Shown here: one piece after another, positions 36,323-45,396 of the stretch
Layout of the letters: every line of letters begins with the position of its first letter
How positions within the stretch are numbered: the stretch's first letter is position 1
Source: UBA5072 sp041737175
GTDB lineage: Bacteria > Bacteroidota > Bacteroidia > Bacteroidales > UBA10428
NCBI GenBank assembly: GCA_041737175.1
Contig: JBGSSF010000025.1
Coordinates: 62,001-126,000, forward strand
Direction: 5' to 3'
Length of the DNA stretch: 64,000 nucleotides
Position numbers and translations under genes: made by a program
The notes under the pieces: model-generated
What the model saw: only the letters and a program-made list of their open reading frames with translations
Database searches by the model: none
What the model was told of the DNA's origin: nothing

Positions 36323-36838
36323 TTAATTTTTATATCCTAATTTCTGAAGCACCTCATCGCTTACATCATAGCGCGGGTTGGTGTAAATCATACTGGGACC
36401 ACTTGAAGTGTCAAAGATCACCGCATAACCGTTTTCAGTGGCCAGGTCCTTAATGGCCTTGTATATCTCATCCTGGATGGGTTGAATCAGTTCCTGACGT
36501 TTTTTGTACAAGGCTCCTTCCTGACCAAAGTAATTCTTCTGAAGCTCTTTTGCCTCTTTCTCCTTGTTCACGATGGCTTCTTCACGCTGACGCCGCATAT
36601 CCTCCGATAACAAAACCCTTTCAGCCTGGTAATCCTTATACATTTTCTCAATCTCGGTATACTTGGCCTCGACTTCCTTCTGCCAGTCAGCGGAGAACTT
36701 GTCGAGTTGCTCCTGCGCAGCCTTGTAGTTTGGGATATTGTTAAGTATATACTCGGTATCGACAAAGGCATATTTCTGGGCCATGGTCAATCCGATGGGC
36801 AGCAACAAACCAGCAAGTATAATCGATAGCTTTTTCAT
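36323..36838 (-). CDS. OmpH/Skp family periplasmic chaperone (copy 1)
   Basis: This 171-residue Skp-like protein has a signal peptide (MKKLSIILAGLLLPIGLTMA), a coiled coil rich in Glu, Lys and Gln (about 40-120), and the C-terminal strand NGYAVIFDTSSGPSMIYTNP, closely parallel to copy 2. Tandem skp genes after bamA are usual in Bacteroidota. The gap to bamA is 78 bases. Confidence 0.93.
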   Translation of the reverse strand: MKKLSIILAGLLLPIGLTMAQKYAFVDTEYILNNIPNYKAAQEQLDKFSADWQKEVEAKYTEIEKMYKDYQAERVLLSEDMRRQREEAIVNKEKEAKELQKNYFGQEGALYKKRQELIQPIQDEIYKAIKDLATENGYAVIFDTSSGPSMIYTNPRYDVSDEVLQKLGYKN

Positions 36839-36916
36839 AGGAATATTTTTAAGATTTATTGGTGATATTCAGATAAGGTATATCAAATTCAATACCAAAA
36901 ATTAAAAATACGGATT

Positions 36917-39547
36917 TTAGAATTGCTGCCCCATTACAAAGTGGAATTCTCCACCATGATATCCTCTTTTGCTTTCATCCGAGCCAATCTCGCTGTTTGG
37001 TAAATCAAAGCCGAACCCGTAATCGATACCCAGCATGCCAAACATGGGAAGGAATGCACGAATACCAACACCGGCAGATCTTTTGATGCTAAACGGATTG
37101 AATTCATTGAACCTGGACCAGGCGTTACCCCCTTCCACGAAAACAAGCCCGTAAATCATAGCAGACGGATTTAAAGAGAAAGGATACCTCATTTCCAGGG
37201 AATACTTAACATACATGTTTCCATCATCAATGAATACATTGCTGCCATTGCGTTTTACGACTGATTGCGGGGTAAGAGTTCCGTCAGCATATCCCCGGAG
37301 TGCAATGACATCCGTACCATAAAGGTTATACCCCATCATGCCGCTTCCTCCGACATCAAATTTTTCAAAGGGCGATGCCCCGATCCCTGAATTATAGAAA
37401 CCGAGGTAACCGAATTCTGACTTGGCGGCCAAAACCAGATTACCGATCAGACTTGTGTACCAGGCACTATTGAATGTCCATTTATGGTATTCAATGAATC
37501 TGAATTTATTGGAATTTTCGCGGCTTTCGATTTCCGTATCCGTATACTGAAGCACATCGGATTCCGTCAGCTCAGGATATTCATCTGCCATGTCTTCCCT
37601 GATGGCCAGCTTCTCAGCAGCGGAGATTTCCCAGAAATTGCTCTTCCTGAAGGAGGAATATGGGGGGGTAATTTTTAATCCCAAAGTAAAGGCTGATCCC
37701 CTTCTCGGGTAGATCATCTGATCCTGTGAACTGCGTGACAGGGAAACATTAAAATTAATTACCTGGGAAAAGCCATCGTTGATCACGAAACTTGTCCCGA
37801 AATCGTTCAGGTGGTAGCGCTGGTATTCCAGTTCTGTATAAAGCACAAAATAGTCATCGGGCCAGGTGAGCCTTCTTCCAAGTCCAACGGAAGCACCAAG
37901 GACCCTGAAGAAAGCTTCGGAGTTTGAATCGCCAAAACGCCGGTAGGGTTTGGTAACCGTGTAATAGAAGGAGGTGGAAAAACTGTTGGGCTTTTTACCG
38001 CCAAACCAGGGTTCTACAAATGAAATATTATAAGCCTGGTAGTACCGGCCATTGGATTGTGCACGAACCGAGAGGGTCTGTCCGTCACCTGTTGGTACGG
38101 GTCTCCAGGCCTTGGGATCCAGCATTTTTCGCGCTGAGAAATTGGCAAAGCGGAGTCCGACAGTGCCCACAAATCCATATCCGCCCCAGCCTCCTGAAAC
38201 TTCAAGCTGGTCGTTTGATCTTTCCTCCAGGGAGTATTCTATATCAACAGTTCCATCTGCAAGGTTTGGCAGGGGATTTGGCACGATGTTCTCGGGATTG
38301 AAATGTCCCATGGCAGCAAGTTCCCTTACTGAACGGATAATGTCGGTTTTGCTGAAAAGATCACCGGGAATGGTTCTGATCTCACGCCGGATCACATGTT
38401 CATTGGTCTTCGTATTGCCTTTGATGATGACTTTGTTGATGGTGGCAGGATTCCCTTCACTTATCCTCATTTCCAGGTCAATAGAATCTCCATCGATCTT
38501 CGCTTCAACCGGGTCAATGGAGAAAAACAGGTAGCCTTCATCCATATATTGGGATGATACAGCGTCTTCATCTGCGAACAAGCGTTTTTCCATGTGAGCC
38601 TGGTTATACACATCGCCTTTTTTCATTCCCAGGACCTGGGTGAGTGAGGAAGACGTATGTTTGGTATTGCCCACCCAGGAAATGTTCCGGACGTAATATT
38701 TGGTGCCTTCTTCAATTTTCAAGGCCAGGCCAATCCTTTTATTATTCAGGTCCACCAGGCTTTCTTCCAGTATTTTTGCGTCGCGGTAACCATTTTTGTT
38801 GTAAAACTCAATCAGTTTCTTTTTATCTGCTTTGTATTCTTCATCAATGTATTTGGAGGGTTTAAAGAAGTTAATGCTTTTCTGCTTGGTTTTTTTCAGG
38901 GTTCTGCGCAGGCGGGTATCGTTGAACGCCTGATTGCCAACAAAATCAATATCGGATATTTTTACCCTTTTGCCTTTGTCAACATTGATATCAAGAAAAA
39001 CCCTGTTGCCCGGAGAAGTATCAGCCTTCTGAACCATATCGACCTTGCATTTGAAAAAGCCTTTATCAACAAAGTGCTTATTGATAATAGTGACTGTATT
39101 GTTTAGTACGTTTTCCGTGATCTGATTTCCAGGTTTCAGCTTAATTTTTTCCTGCACATCCTTCGTCTCGTTTTTGTTCAGGCCATTGATTCTGATCCGG
39201 GTTAAGCGTGGCTGCTCCGTGAGCCGGAATTCCAGAAAAATAGCCCTCCCTTCAATTCTGGCGGCGATTACCTTTACATCGGAAAATAAGCCCAGGTTCC
39301 AGAAGTTTTCAATGGCCTGGGTTATTCTTTCACCGGGTATGGATACCTCCTGGCCAACAGCCAAACCGGAAATATTTACAAGATAACTGGTTTGGAGGTA
39401 TTTGACACCGGTAACCGTAATATCAGCAATGGTGTAATCTCTCGGCCTCTCGTAATCCAAATATCCTGAAACGAGCGAATCAGGCACCTGTCCGATCGAG
39501 TGTGTGGTGAGTATGAGCAGAAAAATGGCAATTAGGGTATTTTTCAT
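36917..39547 (-). CDS. bamA: Outer membrane protein assembly factor BamA
   Basis: BamA inserts beta-barrel proteins in the outer membrane. The 876-residue protein has a signal peptide (to about residue 20), five POTRA domains (about 38-440; for example ITVTGVKYLQTSYL, ISDIDFVGNQAFNDTRLRR, INKVIIKGNTKTNEHVIRREI), and a 16-strand Omp85 barrel (about 450-876). The conserved lid-lock motif appears as LRGY, and the protein ends in Phe. It follows uppS by six bases. Confidence 0.95.
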   Translation of the reverse strand: MKNTLIAIFLLILTTHSIGQVPDSLVSGYLDYERPRDYTIADITVTGVKYLQTSYLVNISGLAVGQEVSIPGERITQAIENFWNLGLFSDVKVIAARIEGRAIFLEFRLTEQPRLTRIRINGLNKNETKDVQEKIKLKPGNQITENVLNNTVTIINKHFVDKGFFKCKVDMVQKADTSPGNRVFLDINVDKGKRVKISDIDFVGNQAFNDTRLRRTLKKTKQKSINFFKPSKYIDEEYKADKKKLIEFYNKNGYRDAKILEESLVDLNNKRIGLALKIEEGTKYYVRNISWVGNTKHTSSSLTQVLGMKKGDVYNQAHMEKRLFADEDAVSSQYMDEGYLFFSIDPVEAKIDGDSIDLEMRISEGNPATINKVIIKGNTKTNEHVIRREIRTIPGDLFSKTDIIRSVRELAAMGHFNPENIVPNPLPNLADGTVDIEYSLEERSNDQLEVSGGWGGYGFVGTVGLRFANFSARKMLDPKAWRPVPTGDGQTLSVRAQSNGRYYQAYNISFVEPWFGGKKPNSFSTSFYYTVTKPYRRFGDSNSEAFFRVLGASVGLGRRLTWPDDYFVLYTELEYQRYHLNDFGTSFVINDGFSQVINFNVSLSRSSQDQMIYPRRGSAFTLGLKITPPYSSFRKSNFWEISAAEKLAIREDMADEYPELTESDVLQYTDTEIESRENSNKFRFIEYHKWTFNSAWYTSLIGNLVLAAKSEFGYLGFYNSGIGASPFEKFDVGGSGMMGYNLYGTDVIALRGYADGTLTPQSVVKRNGSNVFIDDGNMYVKYSLEMRYPFSLNPSAMIYGLVFVEGGNAWSRFNEFNPFSIKRSAGVGIRAFLPMFGMLGIDYGFGFDLPNSEIGSDESKRGYHGGEFHFVMGQQF

Positions 39548-39553
39548 TCGATA

Positions 39554-40321
39554 TTAGCTGTTTACATTGATATTTTTTTTGATCTGATCGGTTGTTTTTC
39601 CGAATCGTCTTTCACGGCACTGGTAACTAATGATTGCCTCGTATAAGTGCTCCCTTCGGAAATCAGGCCAGAGTGTGGGTGTGAAATACAGTTCGGCATA
39701 GGCAATTTGCCAAAGCAGAAAATTGCTTACCCTGTATTCCCCGCTTGTTCTGATTACCAACTCGGGATCGGGGAAACCGGATGTATCCAGGTAATTCTCA
39801 AAGTTCAGGTTATCAATATCTTCAGAGCAAAGCTTGCCGTTTTCAACCTCTAAAACAAGCTTTTTTACAGCACGCAATATTTCCATGCGTGATCCGTAAC
39901 TCAGGGCAAGAACCAGTTGAAGACCGCTGTTTTTAACGGTAAGCTCAATGCTATGCTGGAGCTGGTCCTGAACACCCTGGGGCAAACTCCGGATATCTCC
40001 GATGGCCTGCAGCCTGATGTTGTTATCCATCAAAGTCTTTGTCTCACCGTGAATTGTAGATACCAGAAGGGACATCAGGGCATCAATTTCGGTTTTGGGC
40101 CTTTTCCAGTTTTCTGTTGAAAAGGCATAAAGTGTAAGAAATCCTATACCCAGTTCTGCAGATGCTTCAACCGTATCACGGACAGCAGCTATAGCATTTT
40201 TGTGACCGAAAATACGCTGGTTACCCTGTTTTTCTGCCCACCGGCCATTACCATCCATGATAATGGCGATATGTTTTGGAAGTTGGTCCTTGTTTATTTT
40301 ATCCTTCAGCGTAGCGTTCAT
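39554..40321 (-). CDS. uppS: Undecaprenyl diphosphate synthase
   Basis: UppS adds eight cis-isoprene units to farnesyl diphosphate and supplies the lipid carrier for cell wall and surface polysaccharides. From ATG 40321 the protein has 255 residues with HIAIIMDGNGRWAEKQG (the catalytic Asp), FLTLYAFSTENWKRP, ALSYGSRMEI and PELVIRTSGEYRVSNFLLWQIAYAE-type motifs. The open frame to 40450 adds residues that overlap the preceding gene and are not conserved. Four bases separate it from the DUF6089 gene. Confidence 0.95.
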   Translation of the reverse strand: MNATLKDKINKDQLPKHIAIIMDGNGRWAEKQGNQRIFGHKNAIAAVRDTVEASAELGIGFLTLYAFSTENWKRPKTEIDALMSLLVSTIHGETKTLMDNNIRLQAIGDIRSLPQGVQDQLQHSIELTVKNSGLQLVLALSYGSRMEILRAVKKLVLEVENGKLCSEDIDNLNFENYLDTSGFPDPELVIRTSGEYRVSNFLLWQIAYAELYFTPTLWPDFRREHLYEAIISYQCRERRFGKTTDQIKKNINVNS

Positions 40322-40325
40322 TTTG

Positions 40326-41000
40326 CTATTTATAAGCCGGACATTCGACCGCAAAATTAAAAAACTTAAAGGTAATAAAAACACCAAGGAAAGAATACCA
40401 GTCATTATTATGAAGAACCGAGGATGTTCCTGACGGATTTGCCAGTCCATCTATATGGTCACTGAAGGTTTTTCTGAATGAATACTCAGCGCCGACACTG
40501 ATACGGGAGGTGAAATTCATTTTCACACCTATGCCGAAAGGGAAACTGGCAAAATTGCTTACATCAGCATTAGAGGCAAGAATGAGCCCTGCGGCCAGGC
40601 CGGTTGAAATATAGGGTGTATAACTCCATTTCCCCAGGTTGGGGGTGAAAGGAAGAAAATTGTATTCAACCTGAATGGCAAAATCAAGCAGAGATGTATA
40701 GAAAGAAGCAGGGCTGACGGGACGATCAGGATGCAGGATCCCGGGAAAATCCATATCGTCACCCGACAGATAGGCAAAATATGCATTTCCCCGGATGGCA
40801 TACCGTGAATTCAGGTTATAACGGTACAGGGCTCCAAATGCCGGCGAAGGCCGGTAAAAGTGCCGGTTAGGATTAATATCTCCCATGTAATAGGTTGTTC
40901 CTGCAAACAGGCCGAAGTTGGCCTTGCGTTGCGCCGATAATGTACCGGTGCTCATGAACAGGAGTGCAAGAATTCCGAGTAAAAAGCGCTGTAACATCAA
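40326..41000 (-). CDS. DUF6089-family outer-membrane beta-barrel protein
   Basis: The 224-residue protein has a signal peptide (RFLLGILALLFMSTGTLSA) and a repetitive amphipathic beta-strand pattern ending in FITFKFFNF. The start of the mature chain, NFGLFAGTTYYMGDINP, is characteristic of the DUF6089 proteins found beside uppS and bamA in Bacteroidota. Its role is unknown; location suggests a link to outer-membrane assembly. Translation may start at the second ATG, 40997. Confidence 0.85.
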   Translation of the reverse strand: MMLQRFLLGILALLFMSTGTLSAQRKANFGLFAGTTYYMGDINPNRHFYRPSPAFGALYRYNLNSRYAIRGNAYFAYLSGDDMDFPGILHPDRPVSPASFYTSLLDFAIQVEYNFLPFTPNLGKWSYTPYISTGLAAGLILASNADVSNFASFPFGIGVKMNFTSRISVGAEYSFRKTFSDHIDGLANPSGTSSVLHNNDWYSFLGVFITFKFFNFAVECPAYK

Positions 41001-41107
41001 TAATCAGGCATATGGGAAATAAACGCAAATTAATGGAAATTTAGCGCTCAAAATCACAAATATTCTTAAAAAAACTGAAAAATGCAAAAAGAGAGGCAGT
41101 TAACAGA

Positions 41108-41890
41108 TCAAAACCGGGCCCTTCTCCATTGACTGTCCATGAAAATGGGCAGACCTCTTCGGGAAGTGGGGATGCGATAACTCAGATTGATGGAGGAGAT
41201 CCAGTAAGTGTCCGGTTGCTTTGAAAAGGGAGAAATGAATCCGTCGAGGTAATCAGAGATGGTTAAACGATATCCAATTTCATAACCAATGATCCATTTA
41301 TCACTGATGATGTATTTAAAACCAGCACCAATGGGCAGTGAAGCAGTAATGCCCATATTATCCTTATATTCGTCACCCTCCCTGGGCTCGTCAAATTCAA
41401 GATTGGGCCAGTATAAAGTAGCCCCGAGTCCGGTGAAAAGATAGGCTCCGAAAGAAGAATAGTCGTTAATCATACCCCTGCGGTTGAACATGGCAGCGGA
41501 TCTTAACCTGCGCTGTTCCGGAAGGAAGTAATATTCATAATTGCCTGCAATTTCCACAAGCTGGGTAACGGAGGTGAAACCACGGTTCTCATTGCGTGAC
41601 CCTGCAAAATCTTTGGTTTTGCTGTATCCGTAAAAAAGTGAAAGTTTAACCGAGGTACTGGGTTTAATCCGGTATCTTGCTCCCAAATATACTGATGGCC
41701 GGGTGGTGCGGAAAGTAATATCTTTGATGAACAAAAGGCTTGTGGCATTTGGAGCCCCGCCAAGATCGCTGTATACATTGGTTGTTCCAATACCTACAAT
41801 CCCTTCAATCCTTTTGAGTTTCCATTGCTGGGAGTTAACAGGAAATATTGAGATAACTGCAATTACCGCAGAAATATAGCATTTCACCAT
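41108..41890 (-). CDS. Outer-membrane beta-barrel protein, unknown function
   Basis: This 260-residue protein has a signal peptide (MVKCYISAVIAVISIFPVNS) and alternating hydrophobic strands with glycine-aromatic turns (IVGIGTTNVYSDLGG, YLGARYRIKPSTSVKLSLFYGYS, LPIGAGFKYIISDKWIIGYEIGYR). It resembles small eight-strand barrels such as DUF6089 or OmpW-like proteins. I cannot assign a closer family. It is on the same strand as, and 107 bases upstream of, the DUF6089 gene. Confidence 0.75.
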   Translation of the reverse strand: MVKCYISAVIAVISIFPVNSQQWKLKRIEGIVGIGTTNVYSDLGGAPNATSLLFIKDITFRTTRPSVYLGARYRIKPSTSVKLSLFYGYSKTKDFAGSRNENRGFTSVTQLVEIAGNYEYYFLPEQRRLRSAAMFNRRGMINDYSSFGAYLFTGLGATLYWPNLEFDEPREGDEYKDNMGITASLPIGAGFKYIISDKWIIGYEIGYRLTISDYLDGFISPFSKQPDTYWISSINLSYRIPTSRRGLPIFMDSQWRRARF

Positions 41891-42006
41891 ATCCTATCTT
41901 TAGGGTTTAACAAAGATAGTAAAATAGCATTATAAAAAGTTAATTACAAATGAAATATGACCGATCTGATCAATGAACGATCAGAGGGTCTTATTATTGT
42001 ATCTTT

Positions 42007-42777
42007 TTACTTTTCCTCTTCCACTAAGTCCAGATCCACCAAAATCCGGCCGCAGTATTCACACACAATAATTTTCTTTCGTGATCGTATATCAAGCTGT
42101 CGCTGGGGAGGAATCTGGTTGAAGCATCCGCCGCAGGCATCGCGTTCCACGGAAACTACAGCAAGTCCGTTACGGGCATTCTTCCTGATCTTCTTATAGG
42201 CGGTAAGCAGCCTATCCTCAATGATCTGCTCATATTCCAACCGTTTTTTAAGAAGTTGTTCCTCTTCCTTTTGTGTGTCCGAAGTGATATCCTCAAGCTC
42301 TGATTTCTTAAGATTGAGATCATTTTTCCTTTCGTCGAGATTCTTCCTGGAATCATCAATGTATTCATTCTTTTCTTTTGCCTGAACAGCAAACTCCTTG
42401 ATCCGTTTTTCACTAAGTTCAATCTCGAGGGTCTGGTATTCAATTTCTTTAGACAATGAATCAAATTCCCGGTTGTTTCGCACGTTGTTCTGCTGTTCTT
42501 CGTATTTTTTAATCAGCCCTTTGGAATTCACGATATCATTTTTCTTGCTGGAGATTGCAGATTCAACACTCTTGATTTCTTCCTGCAATTTTTCAATGCG
42601 GGTCTCAAGTCCGGCGATCTCATCTTCCAGGTCCTGCACTTCGAGGGGTAATTCCCCACGGAGTGTTCTGATTTTATCGATTTCGGAATTGATTACCTGC
42701 AACTTGAATAAAGCCCTGAGTTTCTCCTCAATGGTAAGTTCTGCAACTTCTGTTCCCTGTTTTTTTACTACTGCCAT
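42007..42777 (-). CDS. CdsZ-like protein: long coiled coil with C4 zinc ribbon
   Basis: The 256-residue protein is an almost continuous coiled coil from about residue 15 to 195, followed by a zinc ribbon with ACGGC and CEYCGRILVD as the four cysteine ligands (about 210-245). This architecture matches the CdsZ/DUF164 family (Chlamydia CdsZ; YbgI neighbourhood). Such proteins may be chaperones or nucleic-acid-binding factors; the role is not settled. The gene begins three bases after the Nif3-like gene, a pairing that is common in many bacteria. Confidence 0.88.
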   Translation of the reverse strand: MAVVKKQGTEVAELTIEEKLRALFKLQVINSEIDKIRTLRGELPLEVQDLEDEIAGLETRIEKLQEEIKSVESAISSKKNDIVNSKGLIKKYEEQQNNVRNNREFDSLSKEIEYQTLEIELSEKRIKEFAVQAKEKNEYIDDSRKNLDERKNDLNLKKSELEDITSDTQKEEEQLLKKRLEYEQIIEDRLLTAYKKIRKNARNGLAVVSVERDACGGCFNQIPPQRQLDIRSRKKIIVCEYCGRILVDLDLVEEEK

Positions 42778-42780
42778 ACC

Positions 42781-43875
42781 TTATAAATAATAAATGGGGT
42801 TGGTTTGAATGCTTGAAAAATGGATTGCAAAATTAGGTAAATTTTTTTTAAGTATTTCATAAAATATTTCAATTGTGAATTGTTCACTTTCAAAATGACC
42901 AATATCTATAATAACAATATGGTCCCCGGCATCAAAAAACTGGTGATATTTTAAATCTCCTGTGATAAACATGTCCGCGCCCGACGATATTGCCCTGTGA
43001 ATCAGGAAAGAGCCACTGCCTCCGCATACTGCTATCTTTTTAACTGTTTTGCTGATCACCCTGGTATGTCTGATTACCTGACATCTAAATATGTCTTTGA
43101 TTTGTTGCAGAAAATCCAGGCTATTGACACGCTCTTTTAATTCGCCGATCATACCCCAACCCGCTTGTTCATATTCGTTTTCAACTGGAAAAATATCATA
43201 GGCAGCTTCTTCATAAGGATGAACCTTTAAAAGCGCTTTTATGATCCTCGTTTTCCATACGGCCGGGAAAATGGTCTCAATCCTTGTTTCATTTTCAAAA
43301 TGCAGTTTTCCGATCTCACCAGCATAAGGATTGCATCCTTCAGAGGCCCTGAAGCTACCTTTTCCTTCCAGGTTGAAACTGCAGGAATCATATGCCCCTA
43401 TGCTGCCAGCACCGGCAGCAAACAATGCAGTTCTTACTTCTTCAGCACTGGCAGTGGGAACAAAAGTGACAAGTTTTCTTAAACCGTTTGGAAGGGGCGA
43501 AAGGATCCTGGTTTTTTCAAGGTTGAGTTTCTGGCAGATTTTCCGGTTAACCCCTCCGGAAATATTGTCCATGTTGGTATGGGCGCAATAAAGTGCTATT
43601 TTGCTGGTAATGGCTGAAATGATGATTCTTTCCGGGCCTGTGCCTGCCGTCAGTTGTTTCAGCGGTTTGAAGATTACCGGGTGATGCGAAATGATAAGAT
43701 TGGCGCCCTGTTGTCTGGCTTCTTCTACTACAGCTTCCGTAACGTCAATACAGAGAAGTGCTGCGTAGATCTCCATGCCGGCATCACCAACTGTCAGCCC
43801 GGCATTGTCATAGCTTTCCTGGTATGACAGCGGAGCGTAAGATTCAAAAATAGCTATGATTTCGGATAGTTTCAT
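42781..43875 (-). CDS. Nif3-like dinuclear metal centre protein
   Basis: The 364-residue protein has the N-terminal Nif3 motifs (YDNAGLTVGD, NLIISHHPVIFKPLK, YCAHTNMDN) and the C-terminal VCGGSGSFL and DLKYHQFFDA, HFESEQF segments. Between them (about 125-230) is the extra PII-like/CutA-like domain (PYEEAAYDIFPVEN) seen in the long form of the family. His and Asp residues would hold two metal ions; GTP cyclohydrolase-like activity has been proposed for some homologues, but function is open. It is coupled to the CdsZ-like gene. Confidence 0.9.
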   Translation of the reverse strand: MKLSEIIAIFESYAPLSYQESYDNAGLTVGDAGMEIYAALLCIDVTEAVVEEARQQGANLIISHHPVIFKPLKQLTAGTGPERIIISAITSKIALYCAHTNMDNISGGVNRKICQKLNLEKTRILSPLPNGLRKLVTFVPTASAEEVRTALFAAGAGSIGAYDSCSFNLEGKGSFRASEGCNPYAGEIGKLHFENETRIETIFPAVWKTRIIKALLKVHPYEEAAYDIFPVENEYEQAGWGMIGELKERVNSLDFLQQIKDIFRCQVIRHTRVISKTVKKIAVCGGSGSFLIHRAISSGADMFITGDLKYHQFFDAGDHIVIIDIGHFESEQFTIEIFYEILKKNLPNFAIHFSSIQTNPIYYL

Positions 43876-43902
43876 TATTAGTGGTTGTCATTTGACATTC
43901 AA

Positions 43903-43944
43903 CAGCCTACAGCCTATAGCCTATAGCCTACAGCCTATAGTCTA
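43903..43944 (-). repeat. TAGGCTG-type heptamer array at the MerR stop codon
   Basis: Six 7-bp units (TAGGCTG, TAGGCTA and relatives on the minus strand) cover 43903-43944. The TAG stop of the MerR gene (43944-43942) is itself the first TAG of the array. The unit is the same as at 24088-24185 and 62073-62100. Confidence 0.88.
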
Positions 43945-44277
43945 CAGTGACTCCTTGATCTCCAGCAGCATGGATTTTATTTCGGTAAGTGTCTTAATTA
44001 CCTCGTAATTGTTGTTGGTATCCTCTTTGTTTTCTTTGATCTTTTTTCTGGCTCCGCTCAGTGTAAGTCCTCTTTCCTTAACCAGATGATAAATTAACCG
44101 GATGCTTTCAATATCCTGTTGGGTGAAAAACCGGTTCCCTTTTTTATTTTTTTTGGGCTTGATGATGTCAAATTCTTTTTCCCAGAAACGGATCAGCGAG
44201 GAATTTACCTGGAACATTTCTGCAACCTCGCCGATGGAAAAATATAATTTCTCGACCTTTTTTTCTTTGTAAGGCAT
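43942..44277 (-). CDS. MerR-family transcriptional regulator
   Basis: The 111-residue protein is a MerR-type winged helix-turn-helix (about 10-80: FSIGEVAEMFQVNSSLIRFWEKEFDIIKPKKN and FTQQDIESIRLIYHLVKERG) with a short C-terminal helix for dimerisation and no effector domain. This small type is widespread in Bacteroidota beside cell-wall M23 peptidase genes; its targets are not known. The stop codon lies in a heptamer array. Confidence 0.92.
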   Translation of the reverse strand: MPYKEKKVEKLYFSIGEVAEMFQVNSSLIRFWEKEFDIIKPKKNKKGNRFFTQQDIESIRLIYHLVKERGLTLSGARKKIKENKEDTNNNYEVIKTLTEIKSMLLEIKESL

Positions 44278-44376
44278 GGCGTTCTGGTTAAAATGAACGC
44301 TCTAAGATAGAAAAATTAATTTACTTAAACGAATAGTTTAATAGTTAATGGAAGAAAATTCAGATGATAATAAGTG

Positions 44377-44403
44377 TTGTGATTGTTGCGATTGTTGTGG
44401 TTG
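44377..44403 (-). repeat. 9-bp array directly after the M23 peptidase stop
   Basis: Three 9-bp units (TTGTGATTG, TTGCGATTG, TTGTGGTTG on the plus strand) end at 44403, and the stop codon of the M23 gene occupies 44404-44406. The same unit family is seen at 59632-59703 and 62016-62051. Confidence 0.75.
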
Positions 44404-45375
44404 TTAATCAAACGACTGCCCCGGTTGCATCGAAAGTTCAATCATTCGATCATACTCATCAGCCGTGAGATCATTAAAGAAGTAGTTGATTGGATTCACT
44501 TTTTCGCCTGTGCGCAACACTTCATAATGAAGATGCGGTGCAGTGGAAAGGCCTGAGTTGCCAACGAAACCAATGACATCGCCACGTTTCACCTTTTGTC
44601 CCTGCTTTATATTAAAACGGTCCATATGTGCGTAAAGGGTTTTGATTCCAAAACCATGATTGACAATAACAGAATTACCGTAACCTCTGTGGGATGATTC
44701 AATTTGTTCAACAACACCATCTCCGGTAACATATATCTCTGTTCCGGTTGGTGCTGTAAAGTCGATTCCGTAATGAAATTTCTTAATCTTATAGATGGGA
44801 TGAATCCTATAACCCCAACCTGAAGCCGTTCTTTCGAGATCCTTGTTGGCAATCGGCTGGATCGCAGGTATTGAGGCCAGCATTTTTTCCTTGCTTACAG
44901 CCATCTTGGTCAGTTCATCGTATGATTTCGACTGAATTACAACTTTTCCCTTAATGATGTCCAAACGTTTGGCAGTATTGATCACAATCTTTGAATTCTC
45001 GAGTTTTTCCAGGTCTTTATACCGGTTGGAACCGCCAAAACCGCCCTCTCTTAAAGAGTAATTCAGCGGCTCAGCTTCAAAAATCGTTCTGTAAATATTA
45101 TCATCACGTTGTTGCATATCAGCCAGAACGGATTCAATATTGTCCAGCTGTTTATTGAATATTTCTATATTCAGATTCATCTCGCTGATTTGTCTTTTCA
45201 ATCCCTTTTCCTTGGGAGAATCAAAAGCAACCGAGTAAAGCAGGTAACCAATGCTCGCATTCAACAGGAAAACGAAAAAATAAGCCAGGGCTTTTAAAGC
45301 TTTTTGCTTAAACGAAGATTCAACCTTGTAATAGCTTAATGATTCAGGATTGAATTTGTATTTTATCTTGCCCAT
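44404..45375 (-). CDS. M23-family peptidoglycan peptidase (copy 1)
   Basis: The 323-residue protein has one transmembrane helix (about 30-48), a coiled-coil periplasmic region (about 60-110) and a LytM/M23 domain (about 180-300). The zinc site is visible as FHYGIDF (His and Asp) and HLHYEV. It should cut peptide cross-links, or regulate amidases if the coiled coil acts like that of EnvC. The paralogue lies 21 bases upstream. Confidence 0.92.
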   Translation of the reverse strand: MGKIKYKFNPESLSYYKVESSFKQKALKALAYFFVFLLNASIGYLLYSVAFDSPKEKGLKRQISEMNLNIEIFNKQLDNIESVLADMQQRDDNIYRTIFEAEPLNYSLREGGFGGSNRYKDLEKLENSKIVINTAKRLDIIKGKVVIQSKSYDELTKMAVSKEKMLASIPAIQPIANKDLERTASGWGYRIHPIYKIKKFHYGIDFTAPTGTEIYVTGDGVVEQIESSHRGYGNSVIVNHGFGIKTLYAHMDRFNIKQGQKVKRGDVIGFVGNSGLSTAPHLHYEVLRTGEKVNPINYFFNDLTADEYDRMIELSMQPGQSFD

Positions 45376-45396
45376 GATGAAAAAGTTAAGGGTACG

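Noticed and set aside
40322..40450. N-terminal extension of UppS
   Set aside because: It overlaps the DUF6089 gene and lacks family similarity; the ATG at 40321 is 14-20 residues before the catalytic motif, as expected.
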